Part shown: in pieces, positions 13,504-14,497 of the stretch
How positions within the stretch are numbered: position 1 is the first letter of the stretch
Layout: every line of letters starts with the position of its first letter
NCBI GenBank assembly: GCA_030530045.1
Contig: JAUMVS010000022.1
Span: 1 to 14,497 of the forward strand
Direction of reading: 5' to 3'
From: Phoenicibacter congonensis
GTDB taxonomy: Bacteria; Actinomycetota; Coriobacteriia; Coriobacteriales; Eggerthellaceae
DNA: 14,497 nt
Made by a program: the position numbers and the translations under genes
Notes under the pieces: model-generated
What the model was told of the DNA's origin: nothing
What the model saw: the letters and a program-made list of their open reading frames with translations, nothing else
Database searches by the model: none

Positions 13504-13885
13504 GGGGCCGACTGGTTTCGACATGGCAAGTTATCGCATGAGGAGCAGGCCGTGTTCTCCTAAACACGCTAATAATGGGTAAAGTCAAATTAATTGGCAA
13601 AGCTAAAACTTCAAGCGCAGGATTCGCTCCTGTCGCTATGGCTGCTTAATTTAGTCAGCCTCGTCTCTCTCGATATCCCCGCTTCGAGATGCAGATGTCA
13701 TTTTTAGGGGTGCCTCACCTTTGAGACCTTCGACCGCTCGCTTGTGAGAAAGACAAAGTTCGAATCGAATGTGACGTTTGTGCAATTGACCGAAGCATTT
13801 TAAAGCCTGACGAATTGCACTAAGCTTGTAGAGCCTAATGCGAGGTTTGGTGTGGATCGGGGTTCGACTCCCCGCGGCTCCACCA
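13504..13885 (+). ncRNA. ssrA: Transfer-messenger RNA (tmRNA, one-piece)
   Basis: tmRNA frees ribosomes stalled on broken mRNA and tags the nascent protein for proteolysis. The 5' end GGGGCCGACTGGTTTCGACA pairs with the 3' end CGGCTCC-ACCA as a 7-bp acceptor stem with G3-U70, the alanine identity pair. The T arm is CGGGG-TTCGACT-CCCCG, and CCA is encoded (13883-13885). Pseudoknot 1 is visible: AGGAG (13541-13545) with CTCCT (13557-13561), interleaved with CGTGTT (13551-13556) and AACACG (13563-13568). The tag frame ends FAPVAMAA then TAA (13647-13649). The resume codon is most likely GGT at 13578, nine bases after the pseudoknot with U at -5 and A at -4, giving a 23-codon tag; GGC at 13596 (17 codons) is the alternative. 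One-piece form of 382 bases. Very sure. Confidence 0.97.
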
Positions 13886-13893
13886 AATGCGTT

Positions 13894-13929
13894 ACAGTCG
13901 AACTCGCTAACTTGATGCGAGTTGACTGT
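13894..13929 (+). other. Long hairpin just 3' of tmRNA
   Basis: ACAGTC-AACTCGC (13894-13907, one bulged G) pairs with GCGAGTTGACTGT (13917-13929), 13 bp around a 9-base loop, starting eight bases after the tmRNA CCA. There is no T run, so it is not a classical terminator. It may shape 3' trimming of the precursor. Confidence 0.6.
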
Positions 13930-13937
13930 TGAATATA

Positions 13938-13974
13938 GGAAGGGCATTCACATGCTGGGTGTCCTTCCTTTTTT
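13938..13974 (+). terminator. Intrinsic terminator of ssrA
   Basis: GGAAGGGCA (13938-13946) pairs with TGTCCTTCC (13960-13968) with one G-T wobble, followed by six T residues (13969-13974). It ends the ssrA precursor. Confidence 0.85.
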
Positions 13975-14134
13975 GTTACCTCAGCTTTTTATTCAGATTA
14001 ATTCGCAGAAGAAATAACTGAAAATTGCGCGTCAGAAGCAGGGAAAGTTTCGAAGGTGCCCTCTTAAAGAAGAAACTGTCTTTATCATCTTGAAGGCGTC
14101 ATCAGGGAAGTGCTGCACTCAGTGCGGCAGGTGT

Positions 14135-14497
14135 TTAAACCGTGATGTCGGCAAGTTTTACTGGTGTTACTTTTTGCAAGTCAGCCAGCGTTGCTTCAAT
14201 TTGACATCCCAGTTTTCCACCAGAAAAAAGGATTTTGTCGTAGAGCTCAGCCGTTTCATCAATTGTGGTTGTGAATTGTTTTTTCATCCCAATTGGGCTG
14301 CATCCACCATGAATGTAGCCTGTTAGCGGCAACAATTCCTTCGACTTAATCATTGCAATTGATTTTTCGCCGACTGCATTTGCAGCTTTTTTCAAGTCGA
14401 GTTCGCAAGCAACTGGCACCATGAAAACGTAATGCTCGCCGCTTTTTCCAACGGTCACGAGCGTTTTAAAAACTGAGTCGGGGTCTTCGCCAAGAAA
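14135..14497 (-). CDS. ybaK: YbaK/EbsC-type Cys-tRNA(Pro) deacylase, N-terminus outside window
   Basis: The C-terminal 120 residues are seen; the frame is open to the right edge, so GTG 14458 is probably not the start. The family is usually about 155-160 residues and hydrolyses Cys wrongly attached to tRNA(Pro) in the cytoplasm. Recognisable blocks are VFKTLV at the edge (its Lys is the conserved functional lysine), the VFMVPVACELDLKKAANAVG stretch, the LLPLTGYIHGGCSPIGMKKQF block that forms the binding cleft, and the closing GCQIEATLADL segment. The bacterial YbaK branch is favoured over the ProX or ProRS editing domain by the GGCSPIGMKK block. It converges with ssrA. Between them (13976-14134) I see only a short mismatched hairpin near 14112-14130 without a T run. 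Confidence 0.9.
   Translation of the reverse strand, partial: FLGEDPDSVFKTLVTVGKSGEHYVFMVPVACELDLKKAANAVGEKSIAMIKSKELLPLTGYIHGGCSPIGMKKQFTTTIDETAELYDKILFSGGKLGCQIEATLADLQKVTPVKLADITV

Noticed and set aside
13886..14134. Integrated element or attachment-site duplicate beside ssrA
   Set aside because: No integrase gene and no repeat of the ssrA 3' end are found in the window.

Overview
The window looks like chromosomal DNA from an anaerobic actinobacterium, most plausibly a Coriobacteriia (Eggerthella/Slackia/Cryptobacterium-like) lineage. The basis is a Tat-lipoprotein NMT1-like binding protein, a DUF4418-type membrane protein beside an FtsX/MacB-like ABC exporter, a secreted Cthe_2159-type protein, arginine-linked genes and moderate GC content judged by eye. 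No rRNA or unique marker fixes the taxon, so this is an inference of moderate to low confidence.

Layout. (1) 3-1802, plus: the C-terminal part of a secreted Cthe_2159-like beta-helix protein, with a strong terminator. (2) 2033-5823, plus: three separately controlled genes that appear related by substrate. They are a catabolic-type ornithine carbamoyltransferase, a protein strikingly close to animal L-arginine:glycine amidinotransferase (AGAT), and an MHS-family major facilitator transporter. (3) 6000-7367, plus: a patatin-like phospholipase, probably on a leaderless mRNA, coupled to a four-helix DUF4418-like membrane protein. (4) 7435-12222, minus: a compact array of five genes. From its 5' end it reads SsuC/TauC-like permease, SsuB/TauB-like ATPase, Tat-lipoprotein binding protein, then an FtsX-like permease and a LolD/MacB-like ATPase. 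(5) 12373-13401, plus: a BioB-family radical SAM enzyme divergent from the importer. (6) 13504-13885, plus: a complete ssrA (tmRNA) gene with its own -10 box, followed by two hairpins, the second a terminator. (7) 14135-14497, minus: the C-terminal part of a YbaK/EbsC-type Cys-tRNA(Pro) deacylase, cut by the window edge.

How the genes may work together. The AGAT-like enzyme would move the amidino group of arginine to an amine acceptor and release ornithine. The carbamoyltransferase next to it interconverts ornithine plus carbamoyl phosphate with citrulline, and the MHS transporter could move the guanidino product, the acceptor or an amino acid. The catalytic residues of AGAT are kept, but the acceptor-contacting loop differs, so the acceptor may not be glycine. 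The second notable unit is the divergent pair of an NMT1-type importer and a BioB-like radical SAM enzyme. That enzyme keeps the CxxxCxxC motif but appears to lack the ligands of BioB's sulphur-donating cluster, so it should not be called biotin synthase. A perfect 10-bp inverted repeat lies in the shared control region.

No insertion sequences, CRISPR arrays, tRNAs or phage genes were seen, and no gene-free stretch exceeds about 250 bases.
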